Numbered from the stretch's first letter, positions 47,741 to 59,410 are shown. The stretch: DNA of 64,000 nucleotides from Heterobilharzia americana (GCA_944470555.2 OX104127.1:28039661-28103660), one strand, 5' to 3'. A program made the numbers and translations. Notes: a model not told the origin generated them from the sequence alone.

Positions 47741-48369
47741 ACACGAAATTACAAACGACATCTTCATGACAGCCATCAAGACAGAATGGGAGATACCGAG
47801 CTACATACCTGAAGAGACCTGTGAAGATGAGCACTGAAACTTATTGAAGACTGTGTGGAAAGAAACCTACATAACCGTATAAGGAAGGAAGAAGAAAGAA
47901 GACAAGACAAGGAACGGATCTCGACGGATACATGGAAGCTGATAGAGGAAGGAGAGGAAGATGGTGAAGTAGAAGATAAACCAGTGCAAGGATGAACGAC
48001 GAGAAGAGGAATTGAGTACAACGTATAAAACACTACGCTGGACAAAGCAGTGAAGAAGAGAGAGCGCGAACACAAAAGACACTTCTACGAAACACTGGTG
48101 AGTGAAGCAGAACAGGCTGCAGGTAAGACAGACCTGACAACATTGTATCAAATAGCCAGGTTACTATTTGGCAGGGAAGAGATCAACACAGACGAAACAA
48201 GTAAAAGATGAAGAAGGAAATTTAATTACGAAAGAAGCGAAACAAAGGAAACGATAAGCTGACCACTTCGAAAAGCTCTTCAATCGACCACCACCGCCAG
48301 CTGCACTTCGTCTAGAAATACCACCTACAGCCCAGCCGCTGAACTACAAGTGAACATAAATCCCCCAAC

Positions 48370-49990
48370 AAAAATGGAAGTCCTGAATGCCATAAAGATA
48401 CTGAAATGCGGGAAAGCAGCAGGACCAGACGGATACCGCCAGAAGCACTGAGAGCAGACGCAGAGACAACAGCAGACATGATCACACCACTGTTGCAGAA
48501 GGTGTGGAAGGAAGGGAAGGTACCTGCCTATCGACTGGAAGAAAGGTTACCTTGTCAAACTCTCGAAGAAGTGAGACCTCAGCGTTTGCAAGAACTAGCG
48601 CAGAATCACTCTCGTGTCCACCAAATGCAAGCAAAATATCAAGCCGCATCATCCTAAAGAGAATAAAGGATGCACTGGAATCAAAACCATGACAGGAACA
48701 GGCTGACTGGCTGCATTCAGGAAGTACAAATAATGTGCAGACCGAATTGCAACGCTTCGCATCATCATAGAACAAAGTATAGAATAGCAGTCAACTCAAC
48801 CAACCAACCTCAACTTCATCGACGTTCAGAAGGCGTTCGACAGCGTCAACCGGGAGCTGATTCAGTACTACGGAATAACACAAACCTTTATCAGCCGCAT
48901 TCAGCAAATATATGAAGATGCCACATGCCAAGTAATTCACAATCGGAAGCTCAGTGATGCCACTGAAGTCAAGTGAAGTGAAGACAGGAGTGAAACAAGG
49001 TTGCCTACTATCACCCATGATATTCCTGATTGTATTGGACTGCATCATGCAACAAACAGTAAGGAGCTGTGAGAAGAGGGGGATATGCTGGCTAGACCAC
49101 GGAAAACAACCTAGAATATTTGGATTTCACCAGTGATGACTTGTGTCTTATGTCACACAAACTTGAAGATCTACGGGCGAAAACTAACAAGTTGATAGAA
49201 GAGGTGGGGAAGGGTAGCGAAGATGAGACTTCAAGTGAATGTAGAGAAGACAGAGGTGATGAAGATACCCAACCAACAACACCACCAAGAACAACAACAA
49301 CAAACTGCAATCACCATCAACGGGAGAAACTTGAAGGAAGTAGTCTGTTTCACCTATCCAGGCAGCACTGTTTCAACTACAGGCAGCACAGGCACAGACG
49401 AGGATGTCAAAGCCAGCCAGGATCGGAAACACAGCAAGACAGGCTTTTATCTGCCTGAAATCAGTGTGGACATCTTCTGCACTCAGCATGTGCAACAAGA
49501 TCTGGATTTTGAACACCAATTCAGTCAAATCAGTGCTTGTGTATGGCTGAGAGACTTGGCGTGTCACGAAAGGCATTTACAACAAACTACAGATATTCAT
49601 CAACAACTGCCACCTACACTGGCTCATTACTCCAGATCAGATGGCCAGAATAATTAGAATAAGCAACAAGGAACTCTGGCTGGTAACCAACCAACGAAGC
49701 AAGAAGGTATGGCTGAACAAATATGCACTGGAGGGAAGTGGAGATGGGTTGTATTGGGCATACAGTGAGAAGACTGACTGGAGACATCAGGCGTCAGGCC
49801 CGGCTGTCGAATGGAATCCGAAGGGGGAAATGACGTGTTGAGTGTCCGAGTTGAGGGTGACATGAAGGAGATGGTATGAGGAGGAAATGAGAGGTTATGG
49901 GCGGTGTTGGAGCCAGGTTCAGACGATTGCAGAGAAGAGAGTGTGATGGAGGCGTGCTACTGAAGTCCTATGTCCCACTAGGAACCCAAG
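48370..49990 (+). pseudogene. Reverse transcriptase of R7
   Basis: RT blocks in order: AAGPDG-type then IPPEALRADAETTADMITPL (about 48420-48490); SRIILKRIKDAL (about 48640); a LNFIDVQKAFDSVNRE-type motif A (about 48810-48850); GVKQGCLLSPMIFLIVLD (about 48985-49040); then the catalytic region, which reads LEYLDFTSDDLCL, one codon longer than the family form LDFADDLCL seen in R4. The C-terminus (QTAITINGRNLKEVV, ISNKELW, TNQRSK) follows to about 49990. The extra codon at the catalytic box and several frame changes mean no activity. Confidence 0.9.
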
Positions 49991-50239
49991 GGGCAAATAA
50001 TAATAATAATAATAATAATAATAATTGCTTAGGTGGAAATTTAAGTCCCCATCATTTGAGAAACATGGCTTTGGACTGATGATTTATTGTTTTGTTTGTG
50101 CATTGTAACGATATTTAAGCATGATTAGTTCATTTTGTCCACAATAACATTATGCTTCTTTGGAAAAATTGGGTGTCAAGTTTGCAATTAATCTTATATA
50201 GTTGTAACGTATCTTCAAACTTTGTAAAATACAAAATCA

Positions 50240-50335
50240 TACATACAGGTACATGATGCAGGTGCATTCAGCTGATGAGTCCCAAATGAGACGAAACGCG
50301 CGTCCATGATTCTTCTGCTAGCCACAGTCAACCAA
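50240..50335 (+). mobile_element. Sm-alpha-like SINE fragment S4
   Basis: Only the ribozyme block and the downstream 'gctagccacagtcaacc' are left; no tRNA-like head can be seen upstream. It lies about 215 bases downstream of the R7 tail. Confidence 0.7.
50258..50318 (+). ncRNA. Hammerhead ribozyme motif, Sm-alpha type (S4)
   Basis: Core CUGAUGA and GAAA are both perfect. Stem III octamer is ACGCGCGU (self-complementary, as in reported Sm-alpha copies), and the cleavage triplet is GUC (break after 50304). Stem II is GUC/GAC with a larger loop. Stem I is damaged: AUUCAG faces CAUGAU, leaving two mismatches near the core. Of all copies here this is closest to the published Sm-alpha ribozyme in the core, but stem I pairing is poor. 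Confidence 0.75.
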
Positions 50336-51941
50336 ATTACAAAATGATGCATATGTTTCGCTACCGGATTCTTCAGTGATAATTTTCGTGTAATAGACTA
50401 CAGCTTTGCTATTTGAATGTGATCGTCAAATGGGCCAATCAGTTGCTTGTTTCAAATAGGCACCAGGATCAAGGAGTAACAGAAAAGTTGACCACCAGTG
50501 ACGATCGCTCATTCTTGTTATAAACTGAAGAAGGATAGTAACGTAGTTAACTGTGAATGATAAGAACTCATTTTAGAAGGCGAGAGAGACAGTTTTACTC
50601 CAATTTTCGGTTCTGGTCTACACTCCAGAGAGTGCTTCTGCGTGAAAACGAACACTTTGACCAGATCACTGTATCAGTGCCTCCTCAAAACTAGAAACTT
50701 AACTCTTCGTCGGCGTACGTGTATGGGATGCATCTCATTGAGTATCCTCAGTCTTGCAGGTCAGATGTGACTCACCTTCCTATGAGACTAACCACCTCTC
50801 ATTAGATTGATTCAAATTCAGATTCTGTATTGAGCTGCTAACTGTACATTCAAAGCTAGGGCTATGAACATCGGCATTCTGGACCAAATATCTCTCACCT
50901 TCTCAAGATAAGCTACACTTATCAATAGAAATTGCGTTAACAGCAGTAACTACTGAAAATAAGAAACTTGATAACCTTAGCTTATGGTTACACTGCTCCT
51001 AGCGCTCTGATTCGAGTACTGACAGTTAGCCAGACCGTCTATGCTTTAGAGACCCACACTACTGATCTTAGCATATGGACCTTATGAACTGCGTGTAACG
51101 TTAAGTTGACTTTGATGGTTGATTATTTAATATCCAGCGTTGCCATATGGAGGCTTACTTTCTTTATGCAACTAGACCTGACCCTCAGGCATCAGTACAA
51201 AAGCCACCTATGGTTTTCCAGGTCAACATCACAAAGCCAGAACCATTTGAACGCACCACGTAGATCTTCTTCACGCTGACACCCTGGTAAGTAACTATGG
51301 AGTAACTTCATAAATCCAATTGTAACTAAGGGTTCATTATTTAAAAAAGAAATAAAGATGGGTATTCTGTGACACTATTTTGATTGTTTATCACTCCAAG
51401 CACTTCCATATAAATCATTCCTCTACATTAAAAGGTATAAATGAAATTTAAGTCAATGAAGTAGAAATATTTGATGCGAAAACTTTAGTTTTCTTCCTAG
51501 ACTAGATAGAACTCAGACGGATATTTAAAGAATAAAAGTTTCGTTCAATGTCATAAGGAAAGCATATTTTCATGAAGTATTCATGGAGATAAGCCGAAAA
51601 GCTGCTTTAGAATTCATAGACAAATAGACTAGACTGATAAAAAACAATGGAAAACCAATGGAACAAATTCCTCTTTTGAAAATTAGCTATTAGGACTTCC
51701 AATCTACTGACAAAATTCATGTAAAACTCTGATTACTTAGGTTTTGCTTTACTGTGAGAAAAGATTACTTAGATCCTTATATCAGGTCTAAAATTCGTGG
51801 AAGCATTTTACAGTAGATCGTGTTGCCTCAAAGTTTCGAGAATCAGCACGGAGTCTTCGTGTAAATATCAGATTGGTTGAAGAGAGGCAAAATCAGCAGG
51901 ACATGATGTTCTAATAAAGCCTAGATATAGTCAGGGCTACA

Positions 51942-51982
<41 letters not shown>

Positions 51983-53526
51983 TTTGTATTTTGTACACAT
52001 ATTGAAGTTGAAATGCACCCTCCCTTATCTTACCACCTTTTTTATTTACTGACTAACGGAGCGACCATAAGGGTGAAATCTGAAGGTTATTGTTTAACTA
52101 CCCGCTTTTACACATATATATCAAGTTTTCATTTTAAAAATAGGTCCAACCAAAGAAAAATGTATGGGGAGCAACAGAGACTGAATGCTATGAAATCTGT
52201 TTCTCGCATATGTTTCAGTCTCGTTCAGAATAGTTGTGTTCAGTTGTTTCAGATTCCATTTCTCACAAAAGTTAGAAAGCAATGACGTAAAAGGGCTAGT
52301 GTAAGCGATATAAGTTATCGGCTTCTGTTGTTCATTACAGCACACTTAAATACAACTAATCTACATATCACAACTATATCTTGGGTGTGGAACTAAATAT
52401 TTGAAGGGGCATCAGTTTATAACTATGTATACATATACATGGAGTTAAGGGATATTGGTGATTCCTTGGAAAATTAAAAGCTGTAGACGTCAGATACTAT
52501 CTTGTTCTCAGCTTGATTATCTCGACCGGCACCATGGTTTGATTTCTAAGCTCACTGTCATCCTTAGTCCTGTTTTTAAGTGCTTCTGGAGCCATGTTGG
52601 TAGTTATACTTGTGTAAAGGCAAGTTATGTCAAACTAACGATTTTTTTCCATTTTATCGACTCGTATATTATCTAATCTGTGCTTTAAGTTATAAGAGTT
52701 AGTAGGGTGAAACTTTAAGTGATTTCTAATTGGACCTAGTACTATTGCTAATTATGTAGACAAATCATAAGTTGAAATGTTTCTGAAGTCTACTATAGGC
52801 CTGATGTGGATAACCTGGCCTTTGAATCTTGATGGTACCATACATCCTACTGGTATTATTAGTTTTCACCGATAGATTAAACTCCTTTTGATTCACCTCA
52901 CTCAAGAAATCCAAAAGTACCACATTCAGATTCTTATTTCCCGAAAAAGTAGGGTTTGAAATAGATTTTTATGAAGGCTCAGATAGAAATATTCTAAGAA
53001 ACATAAATTAGTTTAAATGATGCTCTATACACTGAATAGGGCTCAATGTAACAGTCAGTGGAAAATCAACCATTTAGTAATGGTTTCGGAGTATATCAGA
53101 GCGATGAATTTCTTTATTTTATGTCAATCGAATTTGAAGAAAATGTCTACTGATTGTATTTCCTAGCAAATAAATAGATCTGTGATTAGCCTGAAATCTG
53201 ATAGTTGTAACCTGATCTCAAAGATGATGGACACAGAATCTAATGGACATTGGTTAACGTTGTTTTGTGATTTAATATATGAGAAATACCATGAAGTATA
53301 TTTACATTTCCAGTGACCATCTGAATGAATAACTTTCCAGATATTTTGTTTTAACACTGCTGTGAGTGGATTGTAGAAAAGGTTTGAGAACAGTTAGATA
53401 AGGTTTCAAAATGAATGGACCTAAATAGACTTTATGAATGTTTTTCAAAGAACACCTACTCTTCAAGAGAATGAGCAAAGTGAGTGTTTACCAAATCAAT
53501 AATCGAATCGAAGTGATACGAAAAGT
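50336..53526. other. Unassigned stretch; G+C-richer part at 50500-51300
   Basis: 50500-51300 looks less AT-rich than its neighbours, with many short mixed words, but it has no long frame or known motif on either strand. From 51300 on the sequence is AT-rich. An (AT)n array lies at 51944-51978. Open frames at 52013-52285 and 53163-53357 show no signature. Confidence 0.35.
51944..51978. repeat. (AT)n microsatellite
   Basis: About 17 AT units, flanked by 'gctacaatg' and 'aaacctttg'. No element is recognisable around it. Confidence 0.95.
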
Positions 53527-54613
53527 AATCTTAACCAGCAATCCTGTCATCTACACTCTTCTGATAACAGTTTGGATAAACGCTGTACCACAGTCATTCG
53601 TATCATCAATCAAAGGCTTTTCACATGCAATGAACTAATTATCACCAATCATAAACCTACTTCCAAAAATACAATTTGATTTACATAGAAAACACACCGT
53701 TAGTACACTAAGATACGTTTAAAATTCTCAGCTTCGTTATTTTCTAAGAAAACTTATTTTGTGATACAATAACTATTAGGTGTTTATCTAAAATAGTTAT
53801 CTTTCCATTCAACAGATTGTAAACTAAGCATGCATCAGTGAAGAAATATTTCTTTTCAACGACTTATCATTATCAAGCTGTACAGTTGTATTTATACTCG
53901 GTAAAGTAACAGATAACTGGTAACTTACTTTACTTTGGCATACTTCTCTTTTATTATCATCATTATCACCGATTTTCACTTCATTGAGAACAACTGACCC
54001 GTATTTCACTATTTAATGTCAATTCATTTCTTATTCATTGACCTGTCTGGCATGTTTCTGATAAATTATCACCGTCTTACAATTATTTGACAACGCATGT
54101 ACCACATGTTATCAATTCGTTCATTTTTCAGTGACCGATTTTCTTTCTCTTCCACTTGAATAAATACCACCACCTATACACATCGTATATTTTGCATATT
54201 GACTGAGCAACTTTCTTGTGCAATTATCTCTTACTTCACCGAGTATAAATACAACTGTACAGCTTGATAATGATAAGTCGTTGAAAAGAAATATTTCTTC
54301 ACTGATGCATGCTTAGTTTACAATCTGTTGAATGGAAAGATAACTATTTTAGATAAACACCTAATAGTTATTGTATCACAAAATAAGTTTTCTTAGAAAA
54401 TAACGAAGCTGAGAATTTTAAACGTATCTTAGTGTACTAACGGTGTGTTTTCTATGTAAATCAAATTGTATTTTTGGAAGTAGGTTTATGATTGGTGATA
54501 ATTAGTTCATTGCATGTGAAAAGCCTTTGATTGATGATACGAATGACTGTGGTACAGCGTTTATCCAAACTGTTATCAGAAGAGTGTAGATGACAGGATT
54601 GCTGGTTAAGATT
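53527..54613. repeat. Near-perfect 383-bp inverted repeat (F14)
   Basis: Left arm 53527-53909 and right arm 54231-54613 are exact reverse complements except for one difference that I see (cggtaaag against cggtgaag). The spacer is 321 bases (53910-54230). Arms begin and end with aatcttaacc / ggttaagatt. No target-site duplication is obvious: flanks are 'aaaagt' on the left and 'gctttc' on the right. Neither arm nor spacer matches the other families here and no ORF is recognisable. Could be a non-autonomous TIR element, a recent inverted duplication, or an assembly artefact. Confidence 0.9.
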
Positions 54614-54718
54614 GCTTTCCGTTGCAATTCATGCCAAGATGATAGCAAAACACATTATTATTAAAATCCTCCATACACACCTAATCATCAACTGCACTTA
54701 ATTCCAGTCATAAATGCC

Positions 54719-54721
<3 letters not shown>

Positions 54722-54761
<40 letters not shown>
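54722..54761. repeat. (AT)n microsatellite at the edge of R8
   Basis: About 20 AT units ending 7 bases before the start of the plus SR2-like fragment at 54769. Confidence 0.95.
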
Positions 54762-54765
<4 letters not shown>

Positions 54766-54768
54766 CAA

Positions 54769-55133
54769 CTATATTAAGATGCCACATGCCAAGTAATTCA
54801 CAATCGGAAGCTCAGTGATACCACTGAAGTCAAGTGAAGTGAAGACAGGAGTGAAATAAGGTTGCCTACTATCACCCATGATATTCCTGATTGTGGTCGA
54901 CTGCACCATGCAACAAACAGTAAGGAGCTGTGAGAAGGGGGGATATGCTGGCTGGACCTCAGAAAACAACCTAGAATATTTGGATTTCACCAGTGATGAC
55001 TTGTGTCTGATGTCACACAAACTTGAAGATCTACGGGCGAAAACTAACAAGTTGATAGAAGAGGTGGGGAAGGGTAGCGAAGATGAGACTTCAAGTGAAT
55101 GTAGAGAAGACAGAGGTGATGAAGATATCCAAC
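54769..55133 (+). mobile_element. SR2-like LINE RT fragment (R8), plus half of an inverted pair
   Basis: Corresponds to about 48909-49270 of R7 with very few differences. It includes the same one-codon-longer catalytic box (LEYLDFTSDDLCL, about 54975-55010) and the GVK-GCLLSPMIF block with one stop. It lacks a LINE 3' end or tail, so it is not a normal truncated insertion. It is joined at about 55134-55159 to the inverted fragment R9. Confidence 0.85.
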
Positions 55134-55159
55134 CAGAACGTTGGAAGCAGGAAGAATGA

Positions 55160-55990
55160 AGCTGAAGCCAAGTCTCTGAGCCATACACAAGCACTGACTT
55201 GACTGAATTGGTATTGAATTTCCGGATCTTGTTGCACATGCTGAGTGCAGAAGATGTCCACACTGATTTCAGGCAGATAAAAGCCTGTCTTGCTGTGTTT
55301 CCGATCCTGGCTGGCTTTGACATCCTCGTCTGTGCCTGTGCTGCCTGTAGTTGAAACAGTGCTGCCTGGATAGGTGAAACAGACTACTTCCTTCAAGTTT
55401 CTCCCGTTGATGGTGATTGCAGTTTGTTGTTGTTGTTCTTGGTGGTGTTGTTGGTTGGGTATCTTCATCACCTCTGTCTTCTCTACATTCACTTGAAGTC
55501 TCATCTTCGCTACCCTTCCCCACCTCTTCTATCAACTTGTTAGTTTTCGCCCGTAGATCTTCAAGTTTGTGTGACATAAGACACAAGTCATCACTGGTGA
55601 AATCCAAATATTCTAGGTTGTTTTCCGTGGTCCAGCCAGCATATCCCCCCCTTCTCACAGCTCCTTACTGTTTGTTGCATGATGCAGTCCAATACAATCA
55701 GGAATATCATGGGTGATAGTAGGCAACCTTGTTTCACTCCTGTCTTCACTTCACTTGACTTCAGTGGCATCACTGAGCTTCCGATTGTGAATTACTTGGC
55801 ATGTGGCATCTTCATATATTTGCTGAATGCGGCTGATAAAGGTTTGTGTTATTCCGTAGTATTGAATCAGCTTCTAAATTATCTCTCGGTTGACACCGTC
55901 GAACGCCTTCTGAAAGTCGATGAAGTTGAGGTTGGTTGGTTGAGTTGACTGCCAGTCTATATTCTACTCTGTGATGATAATTGGGATGGT
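55160..55990 (-). mobile_element. SR2-like LINE RT fragment (R9), minus half of an inverted pair
   Basis: Minus-oriented copy of about 48770-49560 of R7, again with the FTSDD form (about 55620-55590) and near identity over ITINGRNLKEVVCFTYPGST and neighbouring blocks. It includes RT text on both sides of R8's limits, so R8 and R9 are separate copies joined tail to tail in RT direction. No 3' terminus or tail. Best explained by local duplication with inversion from R7 or a close relative, not by two retrotranspositions. Confidence 0.85.
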
Positions 55991-56438
55991 AGTTTGCTGA
56001 TGTCATCAACCCTTACAAGTAATCTATCACAATATCAGTCTGGGTTGTGTTTGAATTAAAGCCGCTGACTTGTAGAAATGCTGGTCTTAGTTGAATAAAG
56101 ATTACTTTGTACGTAATAACCTGAAAAAGCCTTCGTCATGAATACTGGTGTTTACAGAAAGTACTTGAGATGTACTTCCTTATCAGTCATTTTCCTTTAT
56201 ATTGCATACAGATTATGGATATGAAAAATGAGTTCGCATGATGATATCGTCACACTAAATGCACTGCTATATGATTTATACGCAGATATTTATGGTGAGT
56301 TTAGATATTACCCTCTGATTTACTTTATGCTGCAAACGGAAATGAAAAAGACTGTAATCTTATAGACAGACAACTCCCCGAAATCATAAAAGTCTTTGGA
56401 TGTTAGAGATAGTGGAGAATAGCTCAGGTGGATGATCT
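55991..56438. other. Unassigned AT-rich stretch
   Basis: Nothing recognised. Confidence 0.35.
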
Positions 56439-56931
56439 TGGTTGTGTTGTGTCCTCTGAACTGGGTTGTTTAATCGTAAAGCTTTCATCGTCTTTCTGGA
56501 CGACATCATCACCACTAACTTCAGTATGAAGTGAGTTGTCAATATCTCTCCGTGAGTGATTTAGTAGCTTACTCCAACGAAACACAAAAAATGTCAGAAA
56601 ATTCCTAGAAGCTTGGCATTCAAGTCAATCAGCAATCAACAGATGCATAGAAAAGACACAATTTATTAACCAATGAGAAAAGTGAAAGACGGCAGAAAGG
56701 TTGGAGGTCAAGCAGAGGAACACCCAACAGGAAAATCTATATAGTCAATGATACGACAATCGAAGGAAACAACCAACCACAGACCACATCGTCAGCGCAG
56801 GCCACTAAATCACTCACGGGGAGATATTGACAGCTCATTTCGTACTGAAGTTAGTGGTGATGATGTCATCCAGAAAGATGATGAGAGCTTCACGATTAAA
56901 CAATCTAGCTCAGAGAACTCAATACAACCAA
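56439..56931. repeat. Head-to-head inverted Penelope-like end (F16)
   Basis: Left arm 56439-56567 and right arm 56802-56931 are reverse complements (gggttgtttaatcg / cgattaaacaatc; tctccgtgagtgattta / taaatcactcacgggga). The arm sequence is the PLE 3' end seen singly at 26390-26540. Between the arms, 56575-56735 carries plus-strand GIY-YIG tail text. 3' ends face outwards. Confidence 0.8.
56575..56735 (+). pseudogene. GIY-YIG C-terminal remnant P8 inside F16
   Basis: Reads RNTKNVRKFLEAWHSSQSAI then NRCIEKTQFI, a homologue of the P4 block EFQEAWHSGQSVINRCI. Only this last part of the endonuclease is present, directly joined on its 5' side to the inverted arm. Confidence 0.75.
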
Positions 56932-57454
56932 AATATTTTAAATATTTAAAAAAAAGATATCATGTAGTCATATTTTGGCATACCAGCTTTTCTACCAAGT
57001 GGTGATAGTCAAAGTTACAGAAAAAGGCTGTATCGTGGCAGAATTTCAACTAATGACCCCTATATGTAAATGTTCTGGGCTGGATTACAACTAGTAGATA
57101 ACAGAATGATATCATCACTCTAGAAAATGTCTACCTTAAACATTCTTTCTATAGGTAGTGAAGCATGTAATTGTAAATACAAGTGAATCCTGGAGGTTTC
57201 TCCCTTGACAGATTATTTCCAAATTTCATATTCATTCAAAAAATACCCTAGACATTAGGCAGATTATTAAGGATATTATTTCCTTGTCTATTCCTTTGTC
57301 AAAACATTTTGATTCAATTTGCAGAACATGGTATGAAACTAGAAAGATGTGAAACCTTAAAGATAAAAAATTGTGGAAGTATCAGTGTGAATGAGATGAT
57401 TTTTGATCTCTCTGTCAGTGTCTACCTGGAACACGCGCGCGCTTACTGACGCCC
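56932..57454. other. Unassigned AT-rich stretch
   Basis: Nothing recognised. Confidence 0.35.
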
Positions 57455-58760
57455 GACAACAGTTTTATTTCTCAACCTGAAGGCGACATTCAACTCAGTT
57501 GATCGTGAAATCTTATGGCCATGTCTCTCACTGAAAGACGTATCGACTAAGTACATCAACTTATTGAAGGCTGTCTACTCGAACACTTATGGGCGTGTTA
57601 GAGCCTGTGGTGAGATGTTCGGGGAGCTATGCTCTTCAAGTTGTGTTCGTCAAGACTGCCCACTCTCTCCATTCTTGTTCACTTTTATTATAGATATTCG
57701 TCGTCACCTGACCACACACAGGTTGACCTAATCACAGGAGAATTTTCTTTAAACCTAGAATACGCAGATGACACAGTTCTATAAGGTGAAGATGCTGACA
57801 ATATGGAAAGTCTTCTGGACATTTTAGGTGGCTATTTGAGAATGCCTGGGATGAGTTTTTCTCCACCCAAATTGTTGCTGCAGGATTAGCCTTCAAACGT
57901 GCCTCGGCTAACAATAGAGGGTGAGGTGGTTGAGTGTATAGACCACTTCACTTACCTGGGGAGTAGGATTAGCCCTGGGGCATTGGTCAGTGGCCGATAA
58001 AATCTCTGCACGAATACAGAAGGCTCGGTCGGCTTTTGCAACTTACAACACCTTTGGCGCTGCCGTGATATGTCTATTAAGGGTCGCATATATTGCGCAG
58101 CAGTTTGGTCTGTTCTACTTCATGGCTGTGAAACATGGCCATTAAAGGTGGAAGACATGAAAAGGCTTCAGGTGTTTGACCACCGTTGCCTTCGTAGTAT
58201 AGACCGTATTCCATGGTGTCACCATGTGAGTAATTCAGACGTCGGGTGTAGAGTTTTAGGGAGAAGAAGTTAATCAGTTGACACGTTTGTGAACCTTCAT
58301 CGATTGAGATGGTTAGGACATGTGTTACGTATGCCTAGTCACTGTATGCCCCGTCACACAATGTTGGTTGAAGTAGGTTCAGACTGGAAAAAGGCTCGAG
58401 GTGGCCAGACTGAAGCATGGTATCAATGTATGAAATCTTTTATTGTTGTTTTAGGCCATGTGGGGCGATGGAGACTAGCCAATCGGGGTTCTCGAGACTA
58501 GAGAAACCAGTGGTTGGAGACTCTAGGTGATATGGCTCAGAACCAAAGTTAGTGGCTTAGATGAATACACATTATTCTCATCTTAACACTTTTCCGTGTC
58601 TCACCATTTTCTCACTTAGTACTTTATAATTCTTTCGACTGAATTGTCCTTTCTTCATATTTCACTTCACTGTCTTTTTTCTTGATATACTGATATGAGC
58701 TGTTGCAACTCGGACCGTTACGCAGTAATCCCTGATCATATGTTGATTTGGATAGATGGA
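57455..58760 (+). pseudogene. Second RTE-clade LINE, RT and 3' end (R11)
   Basis: A LINE different from the SR2-like copies. In order: LNLKATFNSVDREILWPCLS (motif A, about 57466-57525), LLKAVYSNTYGRVRACGE, SCVRQDCPLSPFLFTFIIDI (motif B; G of RQGCPLSP is Asp here), a frame change, LNLEYADDTVL (catalytic YADD intact, about 57750-57780), a stop, VDHFTYLGSRISP-type block, then open frames MSIKGRIYCAAVWSVLLHGC (58070-58273) and LHRLRWLGHVLRMPSHCMPR (58289-58501), ending at QWLETLGDMAQN. The 3' UTR probably reaches about 58760. Endonuclease is absent (5' truncation). I associate the type with SR3/Perere-3-like elements, but this name is uncertain. Confidence 0.85.
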
Positions 58761-59410
58761 TATCTACTTGTCTTTCAAACGGAGTAATAACTTTTGTACA
58801 GTTTTAAAATTTCTTCAGTTCGCTTGATGTAACTTTTATTAATGAGGAATGTCTAATACGGCTTCAAAGCATAAATCATTAGATTTACCATGGAGATCTT
58901 CTTTGCACAAAACTAACTACATTCCAGAATGTATTAACTGAAAATAGGAGAGTTAAGTGAAATATGTTTAAAGCACTCACGTAAGCACTCTATGTATCGC
59001 CAGAACATAACAAGCATATATATCCCAATTTGCAAAATTTGGCCTTCAGAGTTGTAACTATGCTATTCAAAACTTAGCAAAACATTAACGTAGGCGAAAA
59101 TGAACCAATATATTTGTAATGTCACACTACCTTTCAAAAAAAGATATTAAGTTTGGAATTACGTTTCTAACAAACTTTGTTATTGGTGTAAAATCGGTGA
59201 AATGTGAAAGTCTTCTCTTTAGGACACCAGTTATCTTTAAAAAATAAGTTGACATACCCTGTCATTTCAAATAAGACCGAAGCCTGTATTCCGCTAACGG
59301 TTATATATAATATACTTTGATGTTTGATACTGTTAGATTTCATTTCAGCAGTAAGTGATCTTCTAAACACAAAAAGAATATAATACAGGAGTTCAATTAA
59401 ATTTTTTAGG
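58761..59410. other. Unassigned AT-rich stretch
   Basis: Nothing recognised. Confidence 0.35.

Larger units (their letters stand above)
46611..50024 (+). mobile_element. Near full-length SR2-like RTE LINE (R7)
   Basis: The most complete LINE in the window. 5' leader 46611-46849 (shared with R1 and R3), endonuclease 46850-47740, linker 47740-48370, reverse transcriptase 48370-49990, then a (AAT)n tail at about 49996-50024 as expected for RTE elements. At 3.4 kb it has about the length expected for an RTE element. Frameshifts and stops in every domain exclude activity. Its RT segment 48770-49560 is nearly identical to the inverted pair at 54769-55990. Confidence 0.9.
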
